Assembly (NCBI RefSeq): GCF_000337215.1
Contig: NZ_AOHZ01000018.1
Location: 87,753 to 119,821 of the forward strand
DNA: 32,069 nt
Reading direction: 5' to 3'
From: Natronolimnohabitans innermongolicus JCM 12255
GTDB taxonomy: Archaea; Halobacteriota; Halobacteria; Halobacteriales; Natrialbaceae
Position numbers and translations under genes: made by a program. Positions 16,596-23,969 of this stretch are shown piece by piece (positions within the stretch are counted from its first letter, which is position 1; each line of letters begins with the position of its first letter). The notes below the pieces were generated by a model. It searched no databases. It worked only from the letters and a program-made list of their open reading frames with translations, and was not told the DNA's origin.

Positions 16596-17807
16596 ATGAC
16601 TACGTTTCAGACGATCGACGATCTCGAGCCCGGGCGTCGACTGCTCGTCCGGATCGACGTCAACGCCGCCGTCGAAGACGGTATCGTCCAGGACAGTCGC
16701 CGATTCGCCCGCCACGCCGAAACGATCCGGGAGTTGCTCGCGGACGACCACGCGGTCGCTCTGCTCGCCCACCAGGGTCGACCGGGGCGGGACACGTTCG
16801 TCTCGCTCGAGGGTCACGCCGAGATCCTCGCCGACCACCTCGATCACCCCGTCGCGTTCGTCGCTGACACGGCCGGCGAGGACGCGCTCGCGGCCATCGA
16901 GGACCTCGAGTCGGGCGACGTGCTCCTCCTCGGGAACGTCCGGATGTGCGACGAGGAGTTACCCGAGGAAGAGCCCGACGTGAAAGCCGAGACGGCTCTC
17001 GTCCGAACGCTCGCCCCGGCGTTCGACGCCTACGTCGGCGACGCGTACTCGGCCGCGCATCGATCTCACGCCTCGATCGTCGGCTTTCCGCGCGTCATGG
17101 ACGCCTACGCCGGTCGGGTGATGGAACGGGAGTACACGGCAATCACCGCCGTCCGGGAGCGCGAGTTCGACGGCCCGGTAACGATGGTTCTCGGCGGCAC
17201 GAAGGCGGAAGACACCATCCCGATCGTCGAACGGCTCGACGACACCGTCGACAGGTTCTGTCTCGGCGGCGTCGTCGGCGAACTGTTCCTGCGGGCCGAC
17301 GGTCACGACGTGGGGTACGACGTCGCGGGTAGCTCCCGATTCGACCACCAGTGGGAAACGCATCGTGACGACCTCGAGCGTATCCTCGACGCCTACCGCG
17401 ACGAGCTGTTTCTCCCGACCGACCTCGCCGACGAAGACGGCGACGGGAACCGCAGGGAGGTCCCGGTCGACGGGATTCGAAAGAGCCAGCCCTTCCTCGA
17501 CGTCGGCTCCGAGACGGCCGATCGCTACGCGGACCTCGCGTCCGACTCCGCAGCGGTGTTCGTCAAGGGCGCACTCGGCGTCTTCGAGGACGAGCGCTTC
17601 GCCGACGGCACCGTGACGGTCGTCTCGGCGATCGCCGAGTCCGACTGCTTCTCCGTCGTCGGCGGCGGCGACACCGCTCGCGTCGTCGAACTGTACGACG
17701 TCGACGAGGACGACTTCTCGCGCGTCACGATCGCCGGCGGGGCGTACGTTCGAGCGCTCACGGGCGAACCGCTCGTCGGCATCGACGTCCTCGAGGACCA
17801 GCACTGA
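16596..17807 (+). CDS. pgk: phosphoglycerate kinase
   Basis: 403-residue two-lobed kinase for 1,3-bisphosphoglycerate + ADP to 3-phosphoglycerate + ATP. The N-lobe substrate motifs are RIDVNAAVEDG (replacing the usual RVDFNVP), AHQGRPG, LGNVRM and DAYSAAHRSHAS. The C-lobe has VLGGTKAEDTI, GAYVRALTGEPL and the nucleotide loop VVGGGDTARVV. The N-lobe RIDVNAA is a visible departure from the usual consensus but keeps the Asp and Asn that contact the substrate. It is in an operon with gap (34 nt) and a nucleotidyltransferase (23 nt), giving both reactions of the ATP-forming step from one transcript. Confidence 0.95.
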   Translation: MTTFQTIDDLEPGRRLLVRIDVNAAVEDGIVQDSRRFARHAETIRELLADDHAVALLAHQGRPGRDTFVSLEGHAEILADHLDHPVAFVADTAGEDALAAIEDLESGDVLLLGNVRMCDEELPEEEPDVKAETALVRTLAPAFDAYVGDAYSAAHRSHASIVGFPRVMDAYAGRVMEREYTAITAVREREFDGPVTMVLGGTKAEDTIPIVERLDDTVDRFCLGGVVGELFLRADGHDVGYDVAGSSRFDHQWETHRDDLERILDAYRDELFLPTDLADEDGDGNRREVPVDGIRKSQPFLDVGSETADRYADLASDSAAVFVKGALGVFEDERFADGTVTVVSAIAESDCFSVVGGGDTARVVELYDVDEDDFSRVTIAGGAYVRALTGEPLVGIDVLEDQH

Positions 17808-17830
17808 CACCCACCCTGACCGATTCACTC

Positions 17831-18811
17831 ATGACCACGACCACCACTGCCGTCGTTCTGGCCGGCGGCTACGCGACTCGCCTGTGGCCGCTCACGAGAC
17901 ACCGCCCCAAGATGTTCCTCCCGCTCGGGGAGACGACCGTCATCGAGCGAATCTACGCCGAACTCGAGGCGATCGATCGAATCGACGAGGTCTACGTGAG
18001 CACGAACGAACGGTTCGCCGCCGACTTCGAGGCCCACCTTGCGGACAGTCCGTACGAGAAACCGCGCCTGTCCGTCGAGGAGACCGAACACGAGGACGAG
18101 AAACTCGGCGTCGTCGGCGCGCTCGCCCAGTTGATCGACCGCGAGGGGATCGACGACGACCTGCTCGTGATCGCGGGCGACAACCGCTTCGACTTCGCGC
18201 TCGAGGAGTTCCTCGAGTACTTCGATCGCCGGGAGGGGCCGGCGATCGCCGCCCACGACGTCGGCTCCCGGGAGCGAGCCACGTCCTACGGCGTGCTCGA
18301 ACTGGACGGCGAACGCGTCGTCGACTTCCAGGAGAAACCGGACGAACCGGAGAGCACGCTCGTCTCGATCGGCTGCTACGCGTTCCCCGGGGAGACCCTG
18401 TCGCTGTTCGGACCGTACCTCGAGGCGGGAAACGATCCGGACGAGCCCGGCTGGTTCGTCCAGTGGCTTCAGGATCGGGAATCGACGTACGCCTACGTCT
18501 TCGAGGACGCCTGGTTCGACATCGGAACCCGAGAGAGTTACCTCGACGCCGTCGCCTGGGCGCTCGACGGCGAGTCGCGCGTCGCCGATTCGGCGACCGT
18601 CCGGGAGAGCACCGTCGGCGACGGCGTTCACGTACTTCCGGGCGCGACGCTCGTCGACGCCGACGTCGAACGGTCGGTGGTTTTCCCCGACGCGACCCTC
18701 GAGTCGACGACGGTACGGCGATCCGTCGTCGACGAGGGCGCGACCATCAGCGGCTACGACCTCGACCGCGCGCTGATCGGCGCCTACACGCGATTGCCGG
18801 ACGAGCGGTGA
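17831..18811 (+). CDS. sugar-1-phosphate nucleotidyltransferase
   Basis: 326 residues. The N-terminal nucleotidyltransferase domain (about 5-235) opens with VVLAGGYATRLWPLTRHRPKM, the GG loop and the Lys of the pyrophosphorylase signature. It continues with LLVIAGDNRFDF (metal Asp of the GDN type), YGVLELDGERVVDFQEKP and AWFDIGTRESYLDAV. The C-terminal ~80 residues are hexapeptide-like repeats (VADSATV, GVHVLPGATLVD, GATISGYDL) of a left-handed beta-helix. It makes an NDP-sugar, most likely UDP- or dTDP-glucose, from NTP and glucose-1-phosphate. It is third in the gap-pgk row and its product could supply the divergent TreT-like enzyme. Base and sugar specificity cannot be read directly. Confidence 0.9.
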   Translation: MTTTTTAVVLAGGYATRLWPLTRHRPKMFLPLGETTVIERIYAELEAIDRIDEVYVSTNERFAADFEAHLADSPYEKPRLSVEETEHEDEKLGVVGALAQLIDREGIDDDLLVIAGDNRFDFALEEFLEYFDRREGPAIAAHDVGSRERATSYGVLELDGERVVDFQEKPDEPESTLVSIGCYAFPGETLSLFGPYLEAGNDPDEPGWFVQWLQDRESTYAYVFEDAWFDIGTRESYLDAVAWALDGESRVADSATVRESTVGDGVHVLPGATLVDADVERSVVFPDATLESTTVRRSVVDEGATISGYDLDRALIGAYTRLPDER

Positions 18812-18839
18812 CGTCGCCGTCGGCGTCGCCCCTCACGCA

Positions 18840-19076
18840 TCAGTCCCGCCACGCGGCCGTGACGGCGACGTAGAGGCCGATACCGCCGATTAACAGGACG
18901 TAGAACAGCCACCGTGGCCAGGCGTTTTCGAGGAACAACAGCGTCAGGAGCAACACCCAGCAGGTAGCGACGAACAGGTCGACGGCGAGTCGCAAGACGG
19001 TGTAGATCGCGCTCCGGACGGATCGGTTGTCGCGAGCGGTGTCGGCGGGACTGTCGGTTGCGGTGTCAGTTGCCAT
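18840..19076 (-). CDS. small two-helix membrane protein, unknown
   Basis: 78 residues, not recognised. The N-terminus (1-~22) is polar and Thr/Asp-rich. Two hydrophobic segments follow: LRLAVDLFVATCWVLLLTLLFL and LFYVLLIGGIGLYVAVTA, joined by a short ENAWPRW turn. Its ATG begins 6 nt after the protease stop, so it is very likely co-translated with that gene and may serve it, for example as a membrane anchor or immunity-type partner. That link is inference from spacing alone. Confidence 0.75.
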   Translation of the reverse strand: MATDTATDSPADTARDNRSVRSAIYTVLRLAVDLFVATCWVLLLTLLFLENAWPRWLFYVLLIGGIGLYVAVTAAWRD

Positions 19077-19082
19077 GGATGA

Positions 19083-20252
19083 TCAGAAGTGATAGCCGTA
19101 CGCTTCGGTCAGCTTGTACGCGCCAACGCCCCAGACGTAACTCTGGCCGGGCCACCACGTCCGGGCGTTGTTGAACCCCGCGACGAGGACGTCGCCGTCT
19201 TCGCCTTCCGGGTCGGCGTGAAAGCTCACCGAGCCGCTGTCGCCGTCGGTCAGGTCCATCTCGCCGCCCCAGCGAATCTGCCCGTACCGGCAGAATTCGT
19301 CGGTGAAACAGGTCACCGCGTCGATTCCCTGGATCGCACCGGTCGTGTGGCCGGTTACGGCACCGACTTTCTCGAGTTCCTCGCCGCGTGCGATGAGATC
19401 CGCGAGCCCCATCCGGGTGTACTGTCCGCGAACGCGACTCGGTCGAGTCGTGTCGATCGTCGGCGACGGGGCGACGTCGCCGTTCGACGCGACGGCGGCG
19501 ACGTCTTCGACCGGATGGGCGTGTTCGACGACCCCCAGATCGATCGCGTCCTCGTTTGCGATCGGAAGCGAGAGGACGTCCTCGTTCGGTTCGGCGCCGT
19601 CCTCGAAGGCGTGTTCGGCCGTCACGAAGTACTCGCGTTCCGTCTCCGGATCGTACATCGCGGGGCCGAGCGTGGCGATGCTCCCCGGCGTCTCGCAGGC
19701 GACGCCGCTCGGAACGTCGCTCGAGCGCGACTCGAGGAACCGCGGTTCGACGCTCTCCGGTCCGTCCCCGATGTCCTCGATGTCGATGATCGATTCGAAG
19801 TCGATCGTGACGTTGTCGAAGAGGCCGTCGAACGTCTCGCGAAACGAGTCGAGGTCGGTCGAGATGCCGACGGAGACCGAGGCCGTGCCGTCGTCGTAGG
19901 AGCCGGGAACGACCGCGCTGCCGAGGTAGCCCGTAAACGCCGTCCGCGCGAGCAGTTCGTTCAACTCGAGGGCCTGCTCGACGGCGGCGTACCAGTCGGC
20001 CGGTACGTACCGGACGCGTTCCTCGATCGACCACGGATCGTCGGGATCCGAACGGACGAGCGCGGTGACGATCGGCACCTCGCCGTCGTCGGCCGCCAGA
20101 AAGTCGTCGACGCCGAGAACGCTGGCGAGTCCCACTGCGTACCCGCCGGTAGCCAGGGTCCGCAGAAACTCGCGCCGGTCCATGCCCGCGTCGATTCGAT
20201 CGCGGAGCGTCGCGAGTCGGTGTTCAAGAGATGGAGATTGTGTGCCTACCAT
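19083..20252 (-). CDS. Tat-exported trypsin-fold (S1-like) serine protease
   Basis: 389 residues from the ATG at 20252; a later in-frame ATG at 20183 would put the Tat motif nearer the N-terminus. MDRREFLRTLATGGYAVGLAS (24-44) is a twin-arginine signal. Residues ~55-195 look like a propeptide or extra domain. A chymotrypsin-like core follows: FVTAEH with His214, AIDLGVV with a candidate Asp238, KVGAVTGHTTGAIQG (the streptogrisin/trypsin-type GxTTG strand) and TDGDSGS with Ser339. C315 and C321 (TCFTDEFC) could form a disulfide. It is expected to be folded in the cytoplasm and secreted across the S-layer side. The family call rests on ordered His/Asp/Ser motifs and is not a database hit. It is followed 6 nt later by a small membrane protein. 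Confidence 0.78.
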   Translation of the reverse strand: MVGTQSPSLEHRLATLRDRIDAGMDRREFLRTLATGGYAVGLASVLGVDDFLAADDGEVPIVTALVRSDPDDPWSIEERVRYVPADWYAAVEQALELNELLARTAFTGYLGSAVVPGSYDDGTASVSVGISTDLDSFRETFDGLFDNVTIDFESIIDIEDIGDGPESVEPRFLESRSSDVPSGVACETPGSIATLGPAMYDPETEREYFVTAEHAFEDGAEPNEDVLSLPIANEDAIDLGVVEHAHPVEDVAAVASNGDVAPSPTIDTTRPSRVRGQYTRMGLADLIARGEELEKVGAVTGHTTGAIQGIDAVTCFTDEFCRYGQIRWGGEMDLTDGDSGSVSFHADPEGEDGDVLVAGFNNARTWWPGQSYVWGVGAYKLTEAYGYHF

Positions 20253-21130
20253 GCCGCACTGGTGAATCCGAGTGTCGATTTCTCCCGTGCGGTCATAGCT
20301 AATGTCCACATACACGGGCCGATCGATGACAACCGAATGTAACGACGAATTCGACAAAAGCGGTTATGCCTGCAGCTGCCGCTGATACCGACCGTTTTGC
20401 ACCTCCATAAGACGACATATTTTCCGGTATCGTCCCGAGCGCACGTAGTCGCCAGCAGCGGTCGCTCGCTGGGTCTCGTCGGTCCGCGAGTGACGGGATA
20501 GCGACGAACCGACCCGTCGAAGGTCGTGGCGCACCCGATATAATACGTGGACGACTGAACGCAAGCGTTCGTGTCGGTCGCCCGGCCAGCATACAGTGTC
20601 TCCGTGCTGGTGACCACGGAGGCAGACACTGCCGGCGGGCCGGTTCGACGATCGCACTCGCGAGGACTCGAACGGCGCTTCGCTCGGTGGTACGACTCAC
20701 TCCCGATCGGTTCGCGTCCCGCGACACGCGATCCTCCTCATCCCCTCGTGGCGAGCTTCGAACGATCAGTGGCGGTCTGTGGACGCGAACCGCTCTCTCC
20801 TCTCTTTCCCGCTGTGTCTCGAGCCGGTGCTCGGTTCTACGGCTCGAGTCGCGACGGAGTCGCTCGTGTTATGCCGCGGTTACGACCTGCAGCCGGCGAC
20901 AAATCCGCCGCCGGCGACGAGACCGATGGTCGTCACGCCCGAGTTGTTCTCGCACCGTCTGTGCAGGTGTCGCTGAGTCGTTCCGACCGTTTGTCTCGGC
21001 TTACCACGCCGTAACGCCGCCCCGGACGCGTCTACGACTGCCATAACAATATTGGAAATTGTGGAATCGTCGTCCGACCCGGCTCCTGACGGTCGCTTCG
21101 GACGCTCGGTTCGACTCCGGCGAGGGGCCT
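20253..21130. other. 878-bp gap without a convincing gene
   Basis: Open frames on both strands here are rich in Arg/Ser and lack the acidic composition and recognisable domains of the true genes, so I call none. The first ~60 bp should hold the protease promoter. A TATA-like box (20537-20546), a small palindrome (20557-20570) and a strong stem-loop (20594-20631) stand out and are listed separately. An AT-rich patch at 21040-21060 may be the promoter of the next gene. Decayed coding sequence is possible but not demonstrable by eye. Confidence 0.6.
20537..20645 (+). ncRNA. candidate small RNA with promoter and stem-loop
   Basis: GATATAATAC (20537-20546) is a good archaeal TATA box. A transcript starting ~26 nt later would open near GAACGC-AA-GCGTTC (20557-20570) and run through a long hairpin. 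In that hairpin CAGTGTCTCCGTG (20594-20606) pairs with CACGGAG and ACACTG (20615-20631), with a 4-nt bulge on the right arm. No protein frame fits. It could equally be a terminator or leader structure, so the call is tentative. Confidence 0.3.
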
Positions 21131-21478
21131 ATGAGTTCCGACGGCGCGTACGTGCAGTACGATCTCCCCGACATCGATACGGTCGCCCTCGAGCGAGCCC
21201 TGTGGGTCCTCGTCGCCCTCTCGTTGATCGGCGACGTCGTGACGACGTTCGTCGGGCTCCACCTCGGGCTGGCCGAGTCGAACCCCGTCGCCCGAAGTGC
21301 GATCGAGGGGTACGGCCTGCTCGGCATGCTCGTGTTGAAGGCGCTGGCGATCGGCGTCGGACTGGTCTGTCGGCCGTTGCTCCCCGAGGCGTATCGGCCG
21401 ATCGTCCCCGCGGGACTGGCGCTTCCCTGGACCATCGCGGTCTTTATCAATCTCTACATGATCTCGATGACGTTCTGA
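21131..21478 (+). CDS. DUF5658-like membrane protein
   Basis: 115 residues. Start at the ATG of MSSDGAYVQYDLPD, preceded by a weak GAGGGG. Three to four hydrophobic helices are visible: ALWVLVALSLIGDVVTTFVGL, GLLGMLVLKALAIGVGLV, and VPAGLALPWTIAVFINLYMI. The DVVTTFVGLHLGLAESNPVAR segment (Asp-Thr-Thr in the first helix, then ESNPxAR) resembles a short archaeal/bacterial membrane family annotated DUF5658. Function is unknown. It converges with the PH-domain gene, 13 nt apart. Confidence 0.8.
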   Translation: MSSDGAYVQYDLPDIDTVALERALWVLVALSLIGDVVTTFVGLHLGLAESNPVARSAIEGYGLLGMLVLKALAIGVGLVCRPLLPEAYRPIVPAGLALPWTIAVFINLYMISMTF

Positions 21479-21491
21479 CGGCCTGTTTCTC

Positions 21492-22172
21492 CTATTTCTC
21501 CCCGTCGTGCTCGAGAGTGACGCGCTCGTCGGTCGTCGGCCGGCGCTCACACCCATCCTCCTCGAGCGCCGTTCGGATCGCCCGGAGTTCGTAGAGGATC
21601 TCCTCGAGAACGTCGTCCGACGCCGGTGCTCCGCCGGGTCGGTCGGTATCGCCTCGGGAGGGCGAGACGCGACTGCTGATCAACTGCTGAATCTCGCGAG
21701 GCGTCGGGATCGATCGAAACCGCATCTCGACGCCGGCGCCGCCGGCCGAGCTCACCGCGACGTCGCCGTAGCCCAGTCGCGTCCCCAGCGCGGTCTGGTT
21801 GTAGGCGGTGTTCTGGACCTTCTCGAAGTCGATTCGCTTGACGTCCCGCGAGAGGACGCCGCGTTTCTCGTAGAGTCCGCTCGTGGTGATCACGTAGTCC
21901 GTGGTCCGTACCTGAAGGACGGCCCAGCCGACGATCGGGACCGTTAACAGCGCGAGCAAGACGGTCGCAACGAGGCCCAGAACGGGCTCGAAGGGGACGA
22001 AGAGCACGGCGAGCGCCGGCAGGGCGAGCGAGCTCGCCGCCGGAAGCACGGTGCGTTTGTCCGGACCGCCGGCCCACAGCACCGATTCGTCGGCGTCCAG
22101 CGAGAGCCACTCGAGGTCGCGGTCGGCGGTGGCCTCGTCGGGTCCGTGCGTCGTAGAGGCGGAGTTGGGCAT
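21492..22172 (-). CDS. PH-domain (bPH2/DUF304-like) membrane protein
   Basis: 226 residues from the ATG of MPNSASTTHG, chosen because a T-rich box lies ~28 nt upstream; the open frame beyond it is Arg-rich antisense noise. Two adjacent membrane helices (LPAASSLALPALAVLFV and LGLVATVLLALLTVPIVGWAVL) are followed by a bacterial PH-like domain: TTDYVITTSGLYEKRGVLSR, RIDFEKVQNTAYNQT, GYGDVAVSSAGGAGVEMRFRSIPTPREIQQLI. The last ~60 residues are charged and probably cytoplasmic, with a helix EEILYELRAIRTALEE. Such YdbS/YdbT-like proteins have no settled role. Confidence 0.85.
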   Translation of the reverse strand: MPNSASTTHGPDEATADRDLEWLSLDADESVLWAGGPDKRTVLPAASSLALPALAVLFVPFEPVLGLVATVLLALLTVPIVGWAVLQVRTTDYVITTSGLYEKRGVLSRDVKRIDFEKVQNTAYNQTALGTRLGYGDVAVSSAGGAGVEMRFRSIPTPREIQQLISSRVSPSRGDTDRPGGAPASDDVLEEILYELRAIRTALEEDGCERRPTTDERVTLEHDGEK

Positions 22173-22228
22173 CAGTTCGGACTCACGGTGTGACGGGAAA
22201 AGTGTGCCCGTCGCGCGGCCGTCGAGCG

Positions 22229-23629
22229 TTATTCGACCGGATCGCTCTCCTCGCCGGCGTCGTGTTGAACCCAGATCGTCTTCGCGTTGACGAACTCGCG
22301 GATGCCGTCGCGAGCGAGTTCGCGGCCGTAGCCCGAGTCTTTCACCCCGCCGAACGGAAGCCGGGGATCGGACTTGACGAGTTCGTTGACGAATGCGAGC
22401 CCCGACTCGAACCGCCGGGCGACGCGTTCGCCGCGCTCGAGGTCGGCGGTCCAGACGCTCGCGCCGAGCCCGAACCGGGTGTCGTTGGCTTTCTCGACGG
22501 CCGCTTCCTCGTCGGGGACGCGAAAGACCGATGCGACGGGACCGAACAGTTCCTCCCGATCCGCGGGCGCGTCGTCGGGGACGTCCGTGAGCACCGTCGG
22601 CGGGTAGAACGCCCCGTCGCGGTCCATCGGCTCGCCGCCGAGTCGACACTCGCCGCCGGCCTCAAGGGTCTCCTCGACCTGTCCGTGGAGCTCGTCCAGC
22701 AGATCCTCGCGCGCCTGCGGGCCGACGTCGGTGTCCTCGTCCATCGGATCGCCGACGACCTGCTCGTCCAGTTCGTCGGCGAAGCGGTCGACGAACTCGT
22801 CGTAGACGTCGTCGACCACGATGAAGCGCTTCGCCGCGATACAGGACTGCCCCGAGTTGAGCAGCCGTGCCTGGACCGCCGTCTCGACCGCTTCGTCCAT
22901 CGGTGCGTCCTCGAGGACGACGAACGGATCGCTGCCGCCGAGCTCGAGGACGCTTTGTTTGAGTTCGCTGCCGGCCGTTTCGGCGACCGCGCGACCGGCG
23001 CCGTCGCTGCCGGTGAGGGTGACGCCCCTGACGCGGTCGTCGGCGATCACGGCGTCGATTTCGTCGGAACCGATGAGGAGGGTCGTGAACGCGCCCTCGG
23101 GGAACCCCGCCTGCTCGAAGACGTCCTGAATGGCGCTGGCGCAGCCGGGGACGTTCGAGGCGTGTTTCAGCAGGCCGACGTTGCCCGCCGCGAGGTTCGG
23201 CGCGGCGAAGCGAAACACCTGCCAGAAGGGGAAGTTCCACGGCATGATCGCCAGGATCGGCCCCAGCGGCTGATAGGCCACGACCGTCTTCGCGTCGGGT
23301 TCGCCCGCGAGGGTCTCGTCGGCGAGGAACGCCGCGGCGTGTTCGGCGTAGTAGTCACACACCCAGGCGCACTTTGCGACCTCGTCGCGGGCCTGCCCGA
23401 TCGGTTTGCCCATCTCCCTGGCCATCAACTCGGCGTACTCGTCGGCGTTTTCGCGGAGGATCTCGGCCGCGTTCGACAGGAGCCGTTGGCGCCGTTCGAC
23501 CGGCGTCTCGCGCCACTCCTCGAAGGTGTCGCTGGCTCGCTCGAGGCGATCCTCGAGTTCGTCCGTCGACGTCTCCTCGAAGGTGTCGACGACCGCTCCC
23601 GTGGCCGGATTCGTGCTCTCGATGGACAT
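22229..23629 (-). CDS. NAD(P)-dependent succinate-semialdehyde-type dehydrogenase
   Basis: 466-residue aldehyde dehydrogenase from the ATG of MSIESTNPATG. Motifs: ILAIMPWNFPFW (Asn132, oxyanion), ALPxK-like VGLLKHASNVPG, LELGGSDPFVV with general base Glu229, and NSGQSC with nucleophile Cys263. The short N-terminus and the tail DSGYGRELARDGIREFVNAKTIWV match the succinate-semialdehyde dehydrogenase (GabD/Sad-like) subgroup, which oxidises succinic semialdehyde to succinate. Substrate assignment within the ALDH superfamily is approximate. It is divergent from the ACR3-like transporter; the shared 340-bp region holds an ORB-like site. Confidence 0.9.
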   Translation of the reverse strand: MSIESTNPATGAVVDTFEETSTDELEDRLERASDTFEEWRETPVERRQRLLSNAAEILRENADEYAELMAREMGKPIGQARDEVAKCAWVCDYYAEHAAAFLADETLAGEPDAKTVVAYQPLGPILAIMPWNFPFWQVFRFAAPNLAAGNVGLLKHASNVPGCASAIQDVFEQAGFPEGAFTTLLIGSDEIDAVIADDRVRGVTLTGSDGAGRAVAETAGSELKQSVLELGGSDPFVVLEDAPMDEAVETAVQARLLNSGQSCIAAKRFIVVDDVYDEFVDRFADELDEQVVGDPMDEDTDVGPQAREDLLDELHGQVEETLEAGGECRLGGEPMDRDGAFYPPTVLTDVPDDAPADREELFGPVASVFRVPDEEAAVEKANDTRFGLGASVWTADLERGERVARRFESGLAFVNELVKSDPRLPFGGVKDSGYGRELARDGIREFVNAKTIWVQHDAGEESDPVE

Positions 23630-23782
23630 AGAACGACTCACCATCCCGGGGTGCTTGAAAGGCGAGCCACGCAGACGACGGGACCGTCGGTGTGACTCGA
23701 ATGGTGGGGGACTCGAGTGACGGCAACCGGCTCGAGAAGTGGGAACTCGAGGTGAGGGCCGAGACCGAGGGGAACGCCCCAC

Positions 23783-23801
23783 ACCCCTCGTTCAGACTGA
23801 A
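23783..23801 (-). promoter_or_regulatory. outlying ORB-like Orc1 binding site
   Basis: On the minus strand it reads TTCAGTCTGAACGAGGGGT, which is the dyad plus G-string layout of the boxes in the origin at 27.7-28.8 kb. The dyad half is the perfect TTCAG-A-CTGAA form. It is about 4 kb from the origin, between two divergent metabolic/transport genes. Confidence 0.65.
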
Positions 23802-23829
23802 ATAGGTGTTGATGATGGATGGATCGTGC

Positions 23830-23872
23830 GAGGACGGTGCGCTCGAGACGCGTGAGGACGGTGCGCTCGAGA
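23830..23872. repeat. two direct copies of a 19-bp sequence
   Basis: GAGGACGGTGCGCTCGAGA occurs at 23830-23848 and again at 23854-23872, a period of 24 nt. It lies in the untranslated region ahead of the transporter gene, downstream of the ORB-like site. Confidence 0.8.
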
Positions 23873-23969
23873 AGGTTGCAGCGTGTCGAACGGCGACGAC
23901 GGACGAACCGGCGTTTGCGTCGACGGAAGCCGTACACTTACGCCCACGCCGTCGAACTGTCGAGCGGGG

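Larger units (their letters stand above)
23630..23969. other. 340-bp divergent intergenic region
   Basis: It lies between the aldehyde dehydrogenase and the transporter. It holds the dehydrogenase promoter at the left end (CCTTTCAAG-like on minus, near 23655), an ORB-like element at 23783-23801, a 24-nt-period duplication at 23830-23872, and a TATA-like CACTTACGC about 30 nt before the transporter ATG. No coding sequence is credible. Confidence 0.6.

Noticed and set aside
19089-20342. 417-codon open frame on the plus strand
   Set aside because: Antisense to the protease; Arg-rich composition unlike real haloarchaeal proteins.
20571-21014. 148-codon plus-strand frame in the large gap
   Set aside because: Arg/Ser-rich, non-acidic and without a domain; the start lies inside the candidate hairpin region.
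22190-23695. 501-codon open frame on the plus strand
   Set aside because: It is the antisense shadow of the aldehyde dehydrogenase, whose motifs and catalytic residues are complete. Long antisense frames are normal in GC-rich haloarchaeal DNA.
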